DNA from: Glaciimonas sp. PCH181
GTDB taxonomy: Bacteria > Pseudomonadota > Gammaproteobacteria > Burkholderiales > Burkholderiaceae_D
Direction: 5' to 3'
DNA length: 64,000 nt
Assembly (NCBI RefSeq): GCF_003056055.1
Contig: NZ_PYFP01000001.1
Location: 2,356,001-2,420,000, forward strand
The notes beneath the pieces are model-generated. The model was not told the origin of the DNA, made no database searches, and saw only the letters and a list, made by a program, of their open reading frames with translations. Shown one piece after another: positions 25,809 to 36,295 of the stretch. Within the stretch, counting starts at the first letter, position 1. Every line of letters begins with the position of its first letter. A program made the position numbers and the translations under genes.

Positions 25809-25880
25809 ATTCAGGCCGCCAAGGGGCGGCCTGAATGTTCGCCGGACGGCCTGCAAAAGCACCGTCTCGACTGTTTTGCA
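25809..25880 (-). terminator. Tandem hairpins downstream of fbp
   Basis: A 12-bp perfect stem (ATTCAGGCCGCC / GGCGGCCTGAAT, loop AAGG) at 25809–25836. A second, 7-bp hairpin (TGCAAAA / TTTTGCA) lies at 25852–25880. Both lie beyond the fbp stop. Neither has a long T-run, so this is a probable, not certain, terminator. Confidence 0.5.
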
Positions 25881-25894
25881 AAAAATCGCAAATA

Positions 25895-26896
25895 TTAATC
25901 CTGATGATAAGCAGTAATCCGCTCAACTTCAGTCTTCGATCCCAAAAATACCGGCACACGCTGATGCAATTTTTGTGGTGCGATATCCAGAATTGCCTGC
26001 TTGCCGTCAGTAGCAGCTCCGCCCGCCTGCTCGACGATCATTGCCATTGGATTTGCTTCGTACATCAGACGCAATTTACCGGGCATGCTGGTATCGCGAG
26101 AATCCGCCGGATACATGAAAATCCCGCCACGACTAAGAATACGATGCACATCGGCCACCATCGACGCGACCCAGCGCATGTTGAAATCCTTCTCCAAGGG
26201 GCCTGAAACGCCCGCCAGCATCTCGTTCACATAACGCGTGACCGGTGGATACCAATGACGTGTATTAGAGGCGTTAATCGCGAATTCTTTCGTCTCAGTC
26301 GGGATTTGAATATCGCGTTGCGTCAGCACCCAAGCGCCCATTTCACGATCCAGCGTAAAGCAATGAACGCCATTGCCGGTAGTCAATACCAGCATGGTTT
26401 GCGGACCGTACACGGCATAACCGGCGGCGACCTGCTGGCGACCGGATTGCATGAAATCTTTTTCTGATGGCGTTGTCATGCCATCCGGCGCTTTCAATAC
26501 CGAGAAAATAGTCCCGATGGAGACATTCACATCAATGTTGCTGGAGCCGTCCAACGGATCAAACAACAGCAGATATTCGCCTTGCGGATAGCGGTTTGGA
26601 ATCGGGTGAATGGATTCCATTTCTTCGGATGCCATCGCGGCAAGATGACCGCCCCATTCGTTGGCTTCCAGCAAAATTTCGTTAGAAATAATATCTAGTT
26701 TCTTTTGCACTTCGCCTTGCACGTTTTCAATACCCGCGCTGCCGAGCACTTCGCCCAGCGCGCCCTTGCCAACCGCGTGACTGATGGTCTTGCAGGCACG
26801 ACCAACGACTTCGATAAGCAAGCGCAATTCGGAAGGAATGCTGTTGTGTAAACGTTGTTGTTCGATCAGATGTTGCGTCAGACTGACACGTTTCAT
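25895..26896 (-). CDS. fbp: Fructose-1,6-bisphosphatase, class I
   Basis: A 333-residue class I FBPase that removes the C1 phosphate of fructose-1,6-bisphosphate in gluconeogenesis. The metal and catalytic motif [20 protein letters not shown] is near residue 112–131, with the preceding catalytic Glu pair in [10 protein letters not shown]. The substrate site includes [14 protein letters not shown] and the [11 protein letters not shown] segment, and [15 protein letters not shown] is near 280. Length is normal. AAGGGA lies eight bases before the ATG. It follows pepN by 17 bases on the same strand, an arrangement common in Burkholderiales, so the two are probably co-transcribed. Confidence 0.95.
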   Translation of the reverse strand: MKRVSLTQHLIEQQRLHNSIPSELRLLIEVVGRACKTISHAVGKGALGEVLGSAGIENVQGEVQKKLDIISNEILLEANEWGGHLAAMASEEMESIHPIPNRYPQGEYLLLFDPLDGSSNIDVNVSIGTIFSVLKAPDGMTTPSEKDFMQSGRQQVAAGYAVYGPQTMLVLTTGNGVHCFTLDREMGAWVLTQRDIQIPTETKEFAINASNTRHWYPPVTRYVNEMLAGVSGPLEKDFNMRWVASMVADVHRILSRGGIFMYPADSRDTSMPGKLRLMYEANPMAMIVEQAGGAATDGKQAILDIAPQKLHQRVPVFLGSKTEVERITAYHQD

Positions 26897-26913
26897 GTTT
26901 TTTCCCTTAACGA

Positions 26914-29643
26914 TTAATGAGCAAGTGCTTTGGAGATAACTTCCAGCACATCTTTGGATAAATTAGGTGTGGCAACAATGCGCTCTAACGCATTGCGCAT
27001 TTTTTCCTGTAATGCAGGAGCATATTTACGCCAGCGATCCAGCGTCCGCGCCAAGCGGGCGGCGACTTGCGGATTCACGCTATTAAGCGTGATCACCTGA
27101 TCTGCCCAGAATGCATAACCGCTGCCGTCTGCCGCGTGAAAATTGGCCGGATTACTATTACAGAAACTGAAAATCAAACTGCGTGCACGGTTCGGATTAT
27201 TCAGTGTGAAAGCCGGATGTTCTTGTAACGTACGAATGGTATTCACATCGCTGGTACGCGCCATCGCTTGCAACGCAAACCATTTATCGATGACCAAGGC
27301 TTCTTTTTCAAAATCAGTATAAAACTGCGATAGCGCGGCGGCCTTTCCGGGCGCGCTGCTGTTGGTCAGCGCCACCAACGCAGCAAACCGGTCTGTCATG
27401 TTATTTGCTTCGTCATACTGTTTCTGCGCCAAAACATGGGCCGCTGAATCATCGCCGTTTTCGCCCTCCATCAAATACGACAGCGCAACGTTTTTCAGCG
27501 CGCGCTTACCAGCCGATTGCGCATCGGCGCTATAAGCACCGGGCGTTTGGTTGGCGTGATACGCGGCTAATAAATCGTCTTTCAGCGACAGTGCCAGATT
27601 GGACCGCAAGAACTGGCGCGCAGCGTGGATGGCTTGTGGATCGATCACATCGGTTTGTTCTGCCAGCACGGTTTCCGATGGCAACGTAATAGCGAGTTCC
27701 CGGAAAGCCGCATCTAAGCTAGCATCATTTAAGGTCACTTTAAACGCATTTCCTAGTGCCTCGCTATTCGATGCTGCACCCTCTAATACTGACGCGATAG
27801 AGGTGACATGACCGCTCTCGTCACCGCCTTCGTTAGCATTTTTTACGGCCGCTGTTAATGTCAGCAAGCTGCGAGTAGCAAGGCGTTGGCCTGCTTCCCA
27901 GCGGTTAAATGGATCGCTGTCATGCGCCAGCAAGAATGCCAACTCGGCATCGGTGTAAACAATATCCACCACGACCGGCGCAGAGAAATTACGCAATATT
28001 GAAAGAACCGGCGCTTCGGTAACGCCGACGAAACGGAAGCTTTGCTGCGCTTTTGTTAATTCCAACACACGCGTAGTCTCAGCTGCCTGATCTTTGTTGT
28101 CAGTCTTCAGACGCAATGCCATATCGCTGCCATTGCCGTCCAGCAGACCTACTGCCACCGGAATATGAAATGGCAATTTTTTCTTCTGGCCCGGAGTCGG
28201 TGCGCATGTTTGCGACAAGGTAATGTCGTAGGTTTTTTTAGTCGCGTCGTACTGCGTTTTAACAGCAACCCTTGGCGTTCCGGCTTGGCTATACCAACGT
28301 TCAAACTGCGTCAGATCGCGACCATTGGCATCCACCATCGCAGCACGGAAATCGTCACAGGCAACAGCTTGTCCATCATGGCGTTTGAAGTAGAGATCCA
28401 TGCCTTTACGAAAACCGTCGCGGCCTAGCAAGGTTTGATACATGCGCACAACTTCTGCGCCTTTTTCATAAATGGTGACGGTGTAGAAATTATTGATTTC
28501 TACGTAAGCATCAGGACGGACTGAATGCGCCATCGGTCCTGCATCTTCCGGGAATTGCGCCTGGCGCAATACGCGCACATCATCGATACGTTTGACCGCA
28601 CGACCACTGTCGGTGCCGACCATATCGGCGGAGAATTCCTGATCGCGAAAAACCGTCAATCCTTCTTTCAACGACAGCTGGAACCAGTCGCGGCAAGTGA
28701 CGCGATTACCAGTCCAGTTATGAAAATATTCATGGCCGACGACCGCTTCGATATTCGCGTAATCAACGTCAGTTGCCAGATGCGGATTGGCCAGAACAAA
28801 TTTGGTATTAAAAATGTTCAAACCTTTGTTTTCCATCGCGCCCATGTTGAAATCGCCAACGGCAACAATCATGAAACGGTCCAGATCCAGCTCTAAACCA
28901 AAACGCTCTTCATCCCAGCGGATACTGTTTTTCAGTGAATCCATCGCGTGCTGCGTTTTATCCAGATTACCTTTTTCTACCCAGACCTGAAGCAGAACTT
29001 TGCGGCCTGATTTCAGTATGTATTTTTCTTGCTGGCAAACCAGTTTTCCAGCCACCAAAGCGAACAAATAAGAGGGCTTCTTGAACGGATCTTCCCATTT
29101 TGCAAAATGACGGCCATCGCCAAGATCGCCCTTTTCGATCAGATTGCCGTTTGATAGCAATACAGGATATTTTTTCTTGTTGGCCCGCAGCATAACGGTG
29201 TATTTGGCCATCACGTCCGGACGATCAGGGAAATAGGTGATCTTACGGAAACCTTCCGCCTCACACTGCGTGAAAAAATTCCCGTTAGAAACATACAAAC
29301 CCATCAGCGAGGTATTTTTCTCTGGCTGGGTCAACGTTTCAATTTCCAGAACGACTTTGGCAGGCGCAACAGGAATCCGCAACGTGCCAGCGTCTAACTG
29401 ATATTGGCTCGGTTTTAACTGTTTTCCATTCAAACGCAGTTGCACCAATTCCAGTTCTTCACCAAATAGTACAATCGCTTTGTCAGCGCTGGCCGGATTG
29501 CGCCGCATCACGATACGGGTCGCAACACGCGTCGCAGCAGGATCAAGATCAAAACCCATATCCACCGTATCAACCCAATACGAAGGAGCGGTGTAATCTT
29601 TACGGTAAATCGTAGATGGCGATGCAGGCTTATCGTTGCGCAT
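26914..29643 (-). CDS. pepN: Aminopeptidase N (M1 family)
   Basis: A 909-residue M1 zinc aminopeptidase that trims N-terminal residues from peptides in the cytoplasm. The M1 exopeptidase motif GAMEN is near residue 270 ([15 protein letters not shown]), and the zinc site [11 protein letters not shown] is near 305 with the following catalytic Glu in [14 protein letters not shown]. The N-terminal beta domain and the DUF3458-type C-terminal superhelix match E. coli PepN. The frame is open 33 codons further upstream, but the ATG at 29643 ([17 protein letters not shown]) fits family starts; it lacks a clear ribosome site. It overlaps nothing and is followed closely by fbp. Confidence 0.93.
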   Translation of the reverse strand: MRNDKPASPSTIYRKDYTAPSYWVDTVDMGFDLDPAATRVATRIVMRRNPASADKAIVLFGEELELVQLRLNGKQLKPSQYQLDAGTLRIPVAPAKVVLEIETLTQPEKNTSLMGLYVSNGNFFTQCEAEGFRKITYFPDRPDVMAKYTVMLRANKKKYPVLLSNGNLIEKGDLGDGRHFAKWEDPFKKPSYLFALVAGKLVCQQEKYILKSGRKVLLQVWVEKGNLDKTQHAMDSLKNSIRWDEERFGLELDLDRFMIVAVGDFNMGAMENKGLNIFNTKFVLANPHLATDVDYANIEAVVGHEYFHNWTGNRVTCRDWFQLSLKEGLTVFRDQEFSADMVGTDSGRAVKRIDDVRVLRQAQFPEDAGPMAHSVRPDAYVEINNFYTVTIYEKGAEVVRMYQTLLGRDGFRKGMDLYFKRHDGQAVACDDFRAAMVDANGRDLTQFERWYSQAGTPRVAVKTQYDATKKTYDITLSQTCAPTPGQKKKLPFHIPVAVGLLDGNGSDMALRLKTDNKDQAAETTRVLELTKAQQSFRFVGVTEAPVLSILRNFSAPVVVDIVYTDAELAFLLAHDSDPFNRWEAGQRLATRSLLTLTAAVKNANEGGDESGHVTSIASVLEGAASNSEALGNAFKVTLNDASLDAAFRELAITLPSETVLAEQTDVIDPQAIHAARQFLRSNLALSLKDDLLAAYHANQTPGAYSADAQSAGKRALKNVALSYLMEGENGDDSAAHVLAQKQYDEANNMTDRFAALVALTNSSAPGKAAALSQFYTDFEKEALVIDKWFALQAMARTSDVNTIRTLQEHPAFTLNNPNRARSLIFSFCNSNPANFHAADGSGYAFWADQVITLNSVNPQVAARLARTLDRWRKYAPALQEKMRNALERIVATPNLSKDVLEVISKALAH

Positions 29644-29825
29644 AGGAGGTGGGGGCGAAGAAAGTCGTGGAAACCACGATTCTACCAAGCAACCGCAAAA
29701 TCTCCATGCGATTTGGGCGACAGGATGCATTCGCCGCGCCATTATGGTGTCAACCGTTGCTGAATGAACTATGCCGCAATATCTTGCTCAAAAGTGCACA
29801 TAACCAACTCGGATCGAGGAATCAC

Positions 29826-30482
29826 ATGGATCGTTACCCCAATCGCTACTTAAGCCACTTCTTGACGCTTTGCCTAGCTGCGATGTGTTTATTAGTAGCG
29901 GGTTGTGCCTCCGTCATCCGTAGCGACGTCACCACATTCAACGAATGGCCAGCCGATTTGCCCGATAAATCGTTCGTATTCGCGCATACCCCTGAACAGA
30001 ATAATGATCTGGAATATCGTCACTATGAAAATCTGGTGCGCACCGCACTACAACAGTTAGGCTTTACCATCGCTGCGAATGGCGCTCAGCCACAATTAAA
30101 GGTGTCATTGGCGTATGGCGTAACCTCTCGCGACGTGCACGTCGTGGAACCAGTCGTGATTGACACCGGATTTTATGGATCGCCATTTTATGGACCGGGC
30201 TGGGGTAACCGTGGTTTTTACGGACCGTATAGCGATCCCTTTTGGTACAACTCACCAGTCGTAGCCGAGCGCGAATCGAATTTCCAGCTATTTACTCGCC
30301 AGCTAAATGTACGTATTGCCCGCGCCAGCAATGCCCAAAAATTGTATGACGTTACGGTGATTAGTGAAGGCAAAATCAATTCACTGGCGAAGGTCATGCC
30401 GTATCTGATTCAAAGCGCGTTCACCGATTTCCCTGGACAAAGCGGCGTTCCACGGCGCGTTGAGCTTAAAATAAAAGAATAA
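29826..30482 (+). CDS. DUF4136 lipoprotein
   Basis: A 218-residue predicted lipoprotein. The signal ends in the lipobox LVAGCAS, with the lipidated Cys at about residue 28. The rest is the DUF4136 domain, periplasmic and of unknown function: SDVTTFNEWPADLPDKSFVF near 33–52, a Tyr/Gly-rich insert (GFYGSPFYGPGWGNRGFYGPY) near 120, and LNVRIARASNAQKLYDVTV. GAGGA precedes the ATG at 29826; a longer upstream frame has no support and would lose the signal peptide. The gene is divergent from pepN and closed by a strong terminator. Confidence 0.85.
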   Translation: MDRYPNRYLSHFLTLCLAAMCLLVAGCASVIRSDVTTFNEWPADLPDKSFVFAHTPEQNNDLEYRHYENLVRTALQQLGFTIAANGAQPQLKVSLAYGVTSRDVHVVEPVVIDTGFYGSPFYGPGWGNRGFYGPYSDPFWYNSPVVAERESNFQLFTRQLNVRIARASNAQKLYDVTVISEGKINSLAKVMPYLIQSAFTDFPGQSGVPRRVELKIKE

Positions 30483-30579
30483 GCCATGCGTAAGAAGACA
30501 TAAGATGCAGAAATTCAATTCAGGCAACTCTTTCTGACACTGCCGCATCCGTTTCAGACCGGGTTGATTTGGCAAAGTT

Positions 30580-30623
30580 AAAAAAGCTAATCACACGCGT
30601 TTACACGTGGGATTAGCTTTTTT
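30580..30623. terminator. Bidirectional terminator
   Basis: A 13-bp perfect stem (AAAAAAGCTAATC / GATTAGCTTTTTT) with a further CACG/CGTG pairing in the loop. It lies between the DUF4136 gene and the convergent small membrane gene. Confidence 0.9.
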
Positions 30624-30657
30624 GTTGTGCAGCGAAGTCTCTGCGCCGGATGTTTCT

Positions 30658-30849
30658 TTAGGTGTAAAGCCACTCACTGGCGAAGGTAATAAAACCAATC
30701 AATATCACCATCAAAACCAGCACTATTAACAAGCGGCCAAATTTCGGCGTGCCGTCAGTGCCGGTCGGCTGTTCTTCCGGATGGCCCATCGGATTGTCTT
30801 CGTTGACACTTTCCTGGTGATCTTTTGTGTCGCTCATAGTTTGCTTCAT
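30658..30849 (-). CDS. Small C-terminally anchored membrane protein, 63 residues
   Basis: A short protein with an acidic, polar N-terminal half (MSDTKDHQESVNEDNPMGHP…) and one C-terminal membrane helix (FGRLLIVLVLMVILIGFITFASEWLY), with very few residues after it. It is therefore tail-anchored or has its N-terminus inside. No family recognised. Starts at 30849 (63 residues) or 30837 (59 residues) are possible; neither has a strong ribosome site. It begins 10 bases after the quinone oxidoreductase stop on the same strand, so it is probably translated from that transcript. Confidence 0.65.
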   Translation of the reverse strand: MKQTMSDTKDHQESVNEDNPMGHPEEQPTGTDGTPKFGRLLIVLVLMVILIGFITFASEWLYT

Positions 30850-30859
30850 TGTGAAATAA

Positions 30860-31837
30860 TTAAGGGTGCAAAATGGTCGAGCCAGTCGTTTTACGCGACT
30901 CCAGATCACTATGCGCCTGTGCCACATCTTTCAGCGCGTAACGCTGATTAATATCGATAGTGATTTTTTGGCTGGCGATCATCTGAAATAAATCAGCCGC
31001 AGCAGCATCCAGATCAGTCCGTGTGGAGATGTAATTCGGCAGCGATGGACGCGTAATATATAAAGATCCGCGTGAGACCAGTTCGTTCAGGCTGAACGGC
31101 GGGACCGGTCCTGAAGCACTACCAAAACTGACCATCGTTCCCAGCGGCGAGAGGCAATCCAGCGAGCCAATAAAGGTATCCTTACCAACCGAATCAAACA
31201 CTACCGGCACGCCTTTTCCATCGGTAATTTCTTTGACGCGCTCAACAATATTTTGCGTTTTAGAATTGATCACGTGAGTGCAACCTGCGGCCAATGCCAA
31301 CGCGCCTTTTTCGTCTGAACTGACCGTACCGATCATGTTAACACCCAACGAACGGGCCCATTGCGCGGCGATCAAACCGACGCCACCAGCGGCTGCGTGG
31401 AATAAGATGGTCTCGCCGCCGTGCAACGGAAATGTCCGTCGAAACAAATATTGCGCAGTCAATCCTTGTAACATTGCTGCCGCAGCAATATCGAAAGAAA
31501 TCGCGTCAGGCAACCTGACTAACAACGCCGCTGGCATCACACGCGCCTCTGAATAAGCACCATTTGGACGACCTGCATAAGCGACGCGATCACCCGCTTT
31601 AAAGCCTTGCACATTCGGGCCGACAGCCTCAATGACACCTGCAGCTTCTTGCCCCAAACCGCCCGGCAACGGTTGTGGATACAAGCCGGTGCGGAAATAG
31701 ATGTCAATAAAATTCAGTCCGCATGCAGCATGCCGAATCCTGACTTCGCCCGGTCCCGGATCGCCGACTTCAACATCGACATATTCCATTACTTCTGGGC
31801 CACCGGTCCTGTTGATTCTGATTGCTTTTACCATCAT
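30860..31837 (-). CDS. qorA: NADPH:quinone oxidoreductase (zeta-crystallin-like)
   Basis: A 325-residue zinc-independent MDR-family quinone reductase that transfers an electron pair from NADPH to quinones. N-terminal GroES-like fold: MVKAIRINRTGGPEVM and CGLNFIDIYFRTGLYP. Rossmann motif AAAGGVGLIAAQWARSLG is near residues 148–165, and GTVSSDEK probably selects NADPH. It has none of the cysteine cluster seen in zinc alcohol dehydrogenases. Two ATGs in tandem occur at 31837 and 31834; the first is listed. A small membrane gene follows by 10 bases. Confidence 0.9.
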   Translation of the reverse strand: MMVKAIRINRTGGPEVMEYVDVEVGDPGPGEVRIRHAACGLNFIDIYFRTGLYPQPLPGGLGQEAAGVIEAVGPNVQGFKAGDRVAYAGRPNGAYSEARVMPAALLVRLPDAISFDIAAAAMLQGLTAQYLFRRTFPLHGGETILFHAAAGGVGLIAAQWARSLGVNMIGTVSSDEKGALALAAGCTHVINSKTQNIVERVKEITDGKGVPVVFDSVGKDTFIGSLDCLSPLGTMVSFGSASGPVPPFSLNELVSRGSLYITRPSLPNYISTRTDLDAAAADLFQMIASQKITIDINQRYALKDVAQAHSDLESRKTTGSTILHP

Positions 31838-31918
31838 TTTTCTCGATTCAAAATTGAGAGCTTCATTGTAAGCTTACGGAAATTGTTCTGCCAAAGCGCT
31901 GCCAAAACTTGCCTGGAT

Positions 31919-32698
31919 TTAAAACGTACCCGGATATGCACCACCATCCAGCAAAATATTTTGCCCGGTCAAATACCCCGCGTGTGCGCTACACATAAAT
32001 GCGCACACCGCGCCAAATTCCGCGGCACTACCAAAACGTTTGGCCGGGATTTGCGCCGCCCGCGCCTGCTGCACCTGCTCGATGCTGGTGCCATTGGCAG
32101 TGGCAGAAAGCGCTTGCATCGAACGTAAACGGTCGGTGTCAAACGCACCCGGCAATAAATTATTGATGGTCACATTATGCGCCACGGTTTTGCGTGCCAG
32201 ACCGGCCACGAATCCTGTCAGGCCTGAACGTGCGCCGTTAGACAAACCCAGAATATCAATCGGGGCTTTGACCGCGCTTGACGTGATGTTCACGATGCGT
32301 CCAAAACGGCGCGAAATCATGCCATCCACTGTCGCCTTGATTAATTCAATCGGGGTTAACATATTAGCGTCCAGCGCTTTGATCCAGTCTTCGCGTTGCC
32401 AATCGCGGAAATCACCCATCGGCGGACCGCCTGCATTCGTCACCAGAATATCCGGTTGCGGGCACGCTGCCAGCGCTGCGGCGCGACCTTCGGGCGTCGT
32501 AATATCGCAGGCAATGGCGATCACGTTAACGCCATAGGTAGTGCGTAATTGTTGCGCGGTTTGCTCCAACGCTTCAGCCGTACGCGCCACCAATGTCAGA
32601 TTCACGCCGTCTGCCGCTAAGGCTTCAGCACATCCGCGCCCTAACCCTTTGCTGGCGCCGCACACCAGCGCTTGCATGCCACGAATTCCCAGATCCAT
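31919..32698 (-). CDS. Atypical SDR-family oxidoreductase lacking YxxxK
   Basis: A 259-residue short-chain dehydrogenase/reductase by fold. Cofactor motif GASKGLGRGCAEAL near residues 13–26, NAGG near 88 and NITSSAV near 137 are present. However, where the YxxxK pair is expected the sequence reads SNGAR (Tyr replaced by Ser, Lys by Arg, near 150), so classical SDR catalysis is doubtful. The ATG at 32698 has GAAGG upstream; a longer frame overlaps the preceding gene and is rejected. It begins two bases after the DMT transporter stop, so the two are probably one operon. The substrate is unknown. Confidence 0.85.
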   Translation of the reverse strand: MDLGIRGMQALVCGASKGLGRGCAEALAADGVNLTLVARTAEALEQTAQQLRTTYGVNVIAIACDITTPEGRAAALAACPQPDILVTNAGGPPMGDFRDWQREDWIKALDANMLTPIELIKATVDGMISRRFGRIVNITSSAVKAPIDILGLSNGARSGLTGFVAGLARKTVAHNVTINNLLPGAFDTDRLRSMQALSATANGTSIEQVQQARAAQIPAKRFGSAAEFGAVCAFMCSAHAGYLTGQNILLDGGAYPGTF

Positions 32699-32700
32699 TT

Positions 32701-33612
32701 CTATACCTTCTTTTTCGAAATTAAATAAATACCGGTCAATACCAGAGTCGTCCCGGTCAGTTGAATCCCGGTAATCGGTTCTTGCAAAATCAGCGCACCC
32801 AGAAACAAGGTTGAAACAGGCCCCACCATCCCGGCTTGCGCAGAAGTTGCGGCACCGATGCGCGCCACCGCAATCATCGTCAAAAATACCGGCAAAACAG
32901 TACACAGCACGGCATTAATCATTGACAACCCATACACCGCTGCTGGCTGTAACAACGTTGACGCCGGACGCAGCATAAAGAATTGCACGATACACGCGAC
33001 ACAGGAAACACACATTGCATACGCCACCAATCGCAGCGCCCCGACCCGACTGACCAACTCGCCCGATAACAACAAATACAGCGAATAGCTGATCGCCGCC
33101 CCCAACACCAGCACACTGCCTAATCCGATGTTAGTGCCGCCGAGTCGGACATCATGCAAAAATACCAGCACCGTGCCCAGATAAGACAGCCCCAGCGCGC
33201 CCCATTCCAGCATGGTGATACGGCGCTTGTAAAAGAAAAATGACAGCAATAAAACAAACGACGGCGTTAGAAATAAAATCAGACGTTCCAAGCCCGCGGA
33301 AATATATTGCAAGCCGAGAAAATCCAGAAAACTAGATAAGTAATATCCAATCAATCCAAGAAACACTATCCGAATCCGATCTGCACGCGACAACGGCAGT
33401 TCGGTTTTCGCCTTCCAGACTGCCACCGCGGCGAACAACGGGAAGGCAAACAACATGCGAAACATAATGAGCGTTACCGCGTCAACGTCGTAGCGATAAA
33501 TCAGTTTTGCAACGATCGCCTTGGCCGAAAAAAGAATCGCACCAACAATCCCAATGGCTAAGCCACTAAGGTAAATCTTGCGATCAACTGACTGCAGCGG
33601 TATAGATGTCAT
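32701..33612 (-). CDS. DMT-superfamily (EamA) transporter
   Basis: A 303-residue membrane protein with ten hydrophobic helices in two EamA repeats (about 12–140 and 155–300), the drug/metabolite transporter layout. The first repeat shows AILFSAKAIVAKLIYRY and GLQYISAGLERLILFLTP; the second shows ISYSLYLLLSGELVSRVGALRL and the end LGALILQEPITGIQLTGTTLVLTGIYL, a typical EamA signature. Substrate cannot be inferred; DMT proteins export metabolites such as amino acids or purines. I start it at 33612, where the first membrane repeat begins shortly after. It runs directly into the atypical SDR gene. Confidence 0.87.
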   Translation of the reverse strand: MTSIPLQSVDRKIYLSGLAIGIVGAILFSAKAIVAKLIYRYDVDAVTLIMFRMLFAFPLFAAVAVWKAKTELPLSRADRIRIVFLGLIGYYLSSFLDFLGLQYISAGLERLILFLTPSFVLLLSFFFYKRRITMLEWGALGLSYLGTVLVFLHDVRLGGTNIGLGSVLVLGAAISYSLYLLLSGELVSRVGALRLVAYAMCVSCVACIVQFFMLRPASTLLQPAAVYGLSMINAVLCTVLPVFLTMIAVARIGAATSAQAGMVGPVSTLFLGALILQEPITGIQLTGTTLVLTGIYLISKKKV

Positions 33613-33749
33613 AGCGGAATTGTAATTGGTATAAACAGATTGCGTTGTCGACAGGCATTTTAAGCAAAATTGGCAAAAAATTACCTGGAGTGCGCCGCAT
33701 GAAAATACTGGCGACATCGGTCGCCAGCAGCGCATAAAAACCGTTGGGT

Positions 33750-35267
33750 TTACTTGCTTTTGAAAATTGACCCCAGCACGCCGCGAATAATCTGGCGACC
33801 AAGTTGGGAACCAATCGATCGCGCGGCCGACTTCACCATCGCTTCGACCACGGTATCCTTGCTGCTGGATCTGGCACCGCCACTTCTTCCGCCCAACAAA
33901 CCGCCTAATGCTTCAGTCCAAGAACCAGTTGTGCCGCCTGTAGTTGCGCCAGTCTCCGTCGTCGACTGTGCGCTAGGCGACAAATTAGCTGCGGTACGGC
34001 CCTTCAGCTTTTCATAGGCAGATTCCCGGTCAACCGCTTTTTCATACACGCCAGCGACGATGGAATTGGCGATCAACTGCTTGCGTTCATCTGGCGTAAT
34101 CGGCCCTATTTGCGAGGCGGGCGGTAAAACATAAGCACGCTCAACAATGTTGGGCCGCCCTTTTTCATCAAGAAAGGAGATCAGCGCCTCACCGACGCCA
34201 AGCTCACTAATCACCTGCGAAGTATTCAAGTCGGGATTAGGACGGAAAGTATCTGCGGCGGCTTGGACCGCCTTTTGATCGCGTGGCGTGTAAGCGCGTA
34301 ACGCATGTTGGACACGATTGCCCAGTTGACCCAGCACGGTGTCAGGAATATCCAGCGGGTTTTGGGTCACAAAATAGACGCCAACGCCTTTGGAGCGAAT
34401 CAGACGCACAACTTGTTCGATTTTCTGCAGTAACGGTTTGGGCGCTTCGGTAAACAACAGATGGGCTTCATCGAAGAAAAAGACCAGCTTCGGCTTATCC
34501 AGATCGCCGACTTCCGGCAATTGCTCGTACAACTCAGACAATAACCATAATAAAAAAGTCGAATACAGCGTCGGCGAATGCATCAGTTTATCGGCCGCCA
34601 AAATATTCACGATGCCCTTGCCTTTGCCATCGGTCTGCAACAAGTCGTCAATATTCAGCATCGGCTCGCCGAAAAAGGCGTCACCGCCCTGCTCTTCAAT
34701 ACCGATCAAGCCACGCTGGATCGCGCCGATACTGGCTGCCGAAATATTTCCGTATTCGGTTTTAAAATCGGTAGCATTATTGCCGACGTGTTGCAGCATC
34801 GCCCGCAAATCCTTGGTATCCAGTAGCAGCAAACCGTTGTCATCGGCGATCTTAAATACCAATTGCAATACGCCTTGCTGGGTATCGTTCAGATTCAGCA
34901 TCCGCGCCAGCAACAATGGCCCCAGATCGGAAATCGTCGCCCGCAACGGATGCCCCTGCTCACCGAAGACATCCCAGAACGTTACCGGCACAGCCGCCCA
35001 TTGCGGGGCATCCATCGCCAGGGTTGCCAGACGTTCTTTCAACTTATCGGAGGTTGCGCCAGCCTTGGCAATACCCGACAAATCGCCCTTTACATCCGCC
35101 ATGAACACTGGCACCCCGATATCGGACAAGGCCTGCGCCAGCACTTGCAGCGTGACGGTCTTGCCAGTTCCGGTCGCGCCAGTGATGCAGCCGTGGCGAT
35201 TAATCAGAGCAGGCAGCAACGTCAGTTGATGCTGTGCATTTTTTGCAATCAGGAGGGGCATTGGCAT
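33750..35267 (-). CDS. DUF853 HerA-like P-loop NTPase
   Basis: A 505-residue ATPase of the DUF853 group (E. coli YjgR-like), related to the HerA/FtsK translocases. Walker A GATGTGKT is at about residues 30–37 and [15 protein letters not shown] follows. Walker B is [12 protein letters not shown] near 265–276, and an arginine/sensor region lies around [30 protein letters not shown]. The C-terminal tail is Ser/Gly/Thr-rich (about 430–480) before a short basic end. The cellular role of the family is not established; DNA processing is assumed from HerA kinship. It is transcribed away from yebC, with which it shares a 100-base spacer. Confidence 0.88.
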   Translation of the reverse strand: MPMPLLIAKNAQHQLTLLPALINRHGCITGATGTGKTVTLQVLAQALSDIGVPVFMADVKGDLSGIAKAGATSDKLKERLATLAMDAPQWAAVPVTFWDVFGEQGHPLRATISDLGPLLLARMLNLNDTQQGVLQLVFKIADDNGLLLLDTKDLRAMLQHVGNNATDFKTEYGNISAASIGAIQRGLIGIEEQGGDAFFGEPMLNIDDLLQTDGKGKGIVNILAADKLMHSPTLYSTFLLWLLSELYEQLPEVGDLDKPKLVFFFDEAHLLFTEAPKPLLQKIEQVVRLIRSKGVGVYFVTQNPLDIPDTVLGQLGNRVQHALRAYTPRDQKAVQAAADTFRPNPDLNTSQVISELGVGEALISFLDEKGRPNIVERAYVLPPASQIGPITPDERKQLIANSIVAGVYEKAVDRESAYEKLKGRTAANLSPSAQSTTETGATTGGTTGSWTEALGGLLGGRSGGARSSSKDTVVEAMVKSAARSIGSQLGRQIIRGVLGSIFKSK

Positions 35268-35369
35268 AGGTTTGTTTGCCGTGAACGGCTGTAAAGTCAG
35301 ATTTTGAGAAGGTGCAATATGATAAAATGCGCCTCTGATTATAGCTAACTACAGCAAGAAAGAACTATC

Positions 35370-36101
35370 ATGGCTGGACACAGTAAATGGGCCAATATCA
35401 AGCATAAAAAGGCTGCCACAGACGCCAAACGCGGCAAAATCTGGACCCGCTTGATCAAAGAAATCACCGTTGCGGCCCGCATGGGCGGTAGTGACCCCGA
35501 CACGAATCCACGTCTGCGCCTGGCGGTTGACAAAGCCGGTGACGCCAATATGCCCAAAGATAACGTGGTCCGTGCTACCCAGCGCGGCGCTGGCGAACTG
35601 GATGGTGTCAACTACGAAGAAGTCCGCTATGAAGGTTATGGCATCAATGGTGCCGCCATCATCGTCGAATGTATGACCGATAACAAAATCCGTACTGTAG
35701 CTGAAGTTCGCCATGCGTTTTCCAAGCATGGCGGCAATATGGGTGCCGAAGGTTCGGTCGCTTTCATGTTCAAACATTGCGGTCAATTGCTGTTTGCACC
35801 GGGCACTAACGAAGATGCGCTAATGGAAGCCGCACTCGAAGCGGGCGCTGACGACGTGATTACCGACGATGAAGGCGGCATGGAAGTGTTATGCGCCCCG
35901 TTCGATTTCTCTACCGTTAAAACGACACTTGAAAAAGCGGGCTTTAAGGCGGAAATGGCAGAAATCATCATGAAACCGGCCACCGAAACCGTTTTTTCAG
36001 GCGAAGATGCCGTCAAAATGCAAAAATTACTGGATGCGCTGGAAAATCTTGATGACGTTCAGGAGATATTCAGCAACGCCATTATCGAAGATCAATCATA
36101 A
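35370..36101 (+). CDS. yebC: YebC/PmpR family regulator
   Basis: A 243-residue member of the YebC/PmpR/TACO1 family. These proteins are annotated as transcriptional regulators, and newer work on relatives links them to translation of proline-rich stretches. The hallmark start [28 protein letters not shown] is present but is quoted here only as [28 protein letters not shown] and [16 protein letters not shown] follow, as does the central [15 protein letters not shown]. Length is standard. The gene precedes purD in the common Burkholderiales order, but a structured 195-base spacer separates them. Confidence 0.95.
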   Translation: MAGHSKWANIKHKKAATDAKRGKIWTRLIKEITVAARMGGSDPDTNPRLRLAVDKAGDANMPKDNVVRATQRGAGELDGVNYEEVRYEGYGINGAAIIVECMTDNKIRTVAEVRHAFSKHGGNMGAEGSVAFMFKHCGQLLFAPGTNEDALMEAALEAGADDVITDDEGGMEVLCAPFDFSTVKTTLEKAGFKAEMAEIIMKPATETVFSGEDAVKMQKLLDALENLDDVQEIFSNAIIEDQS

Positions 36102-36113
36102 ATTTCATTAGCA

Positions 36114-36205
36114 CCTCTAAAAAATCGGCAATGCTGTTGTTGCCTCGGTTAAGCCGGATCGCGGACGTTTCAAACATTGCCGCTGATCAACTTATTTTTT
36201 AGAGG
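36114..36205 (+). repeat. Two-part inverted repeat between yebC and purD
   Basis: Left block CCTCTAAAAAATCGGCAATG (36114–36133) pairs with two right blocks: CATTGCCG (36175–36182) and, after 11 unpaired bases, ATTTTTTAGAGG (36194–36205). The RNA could fold a long stem with a side bulge, closed over a 40-base loop. It may serve as the yebC terminator or the purD leader. Confidence 0.6.
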
Positions 36206-36295
36206 CGCAACAAATAATTACGCAAAAGCGCCGGGCGGCCTCAAGCCTCAACTTAGTAACAATCTAGCAACATTCAGTATAAAAGCGGACATTCC

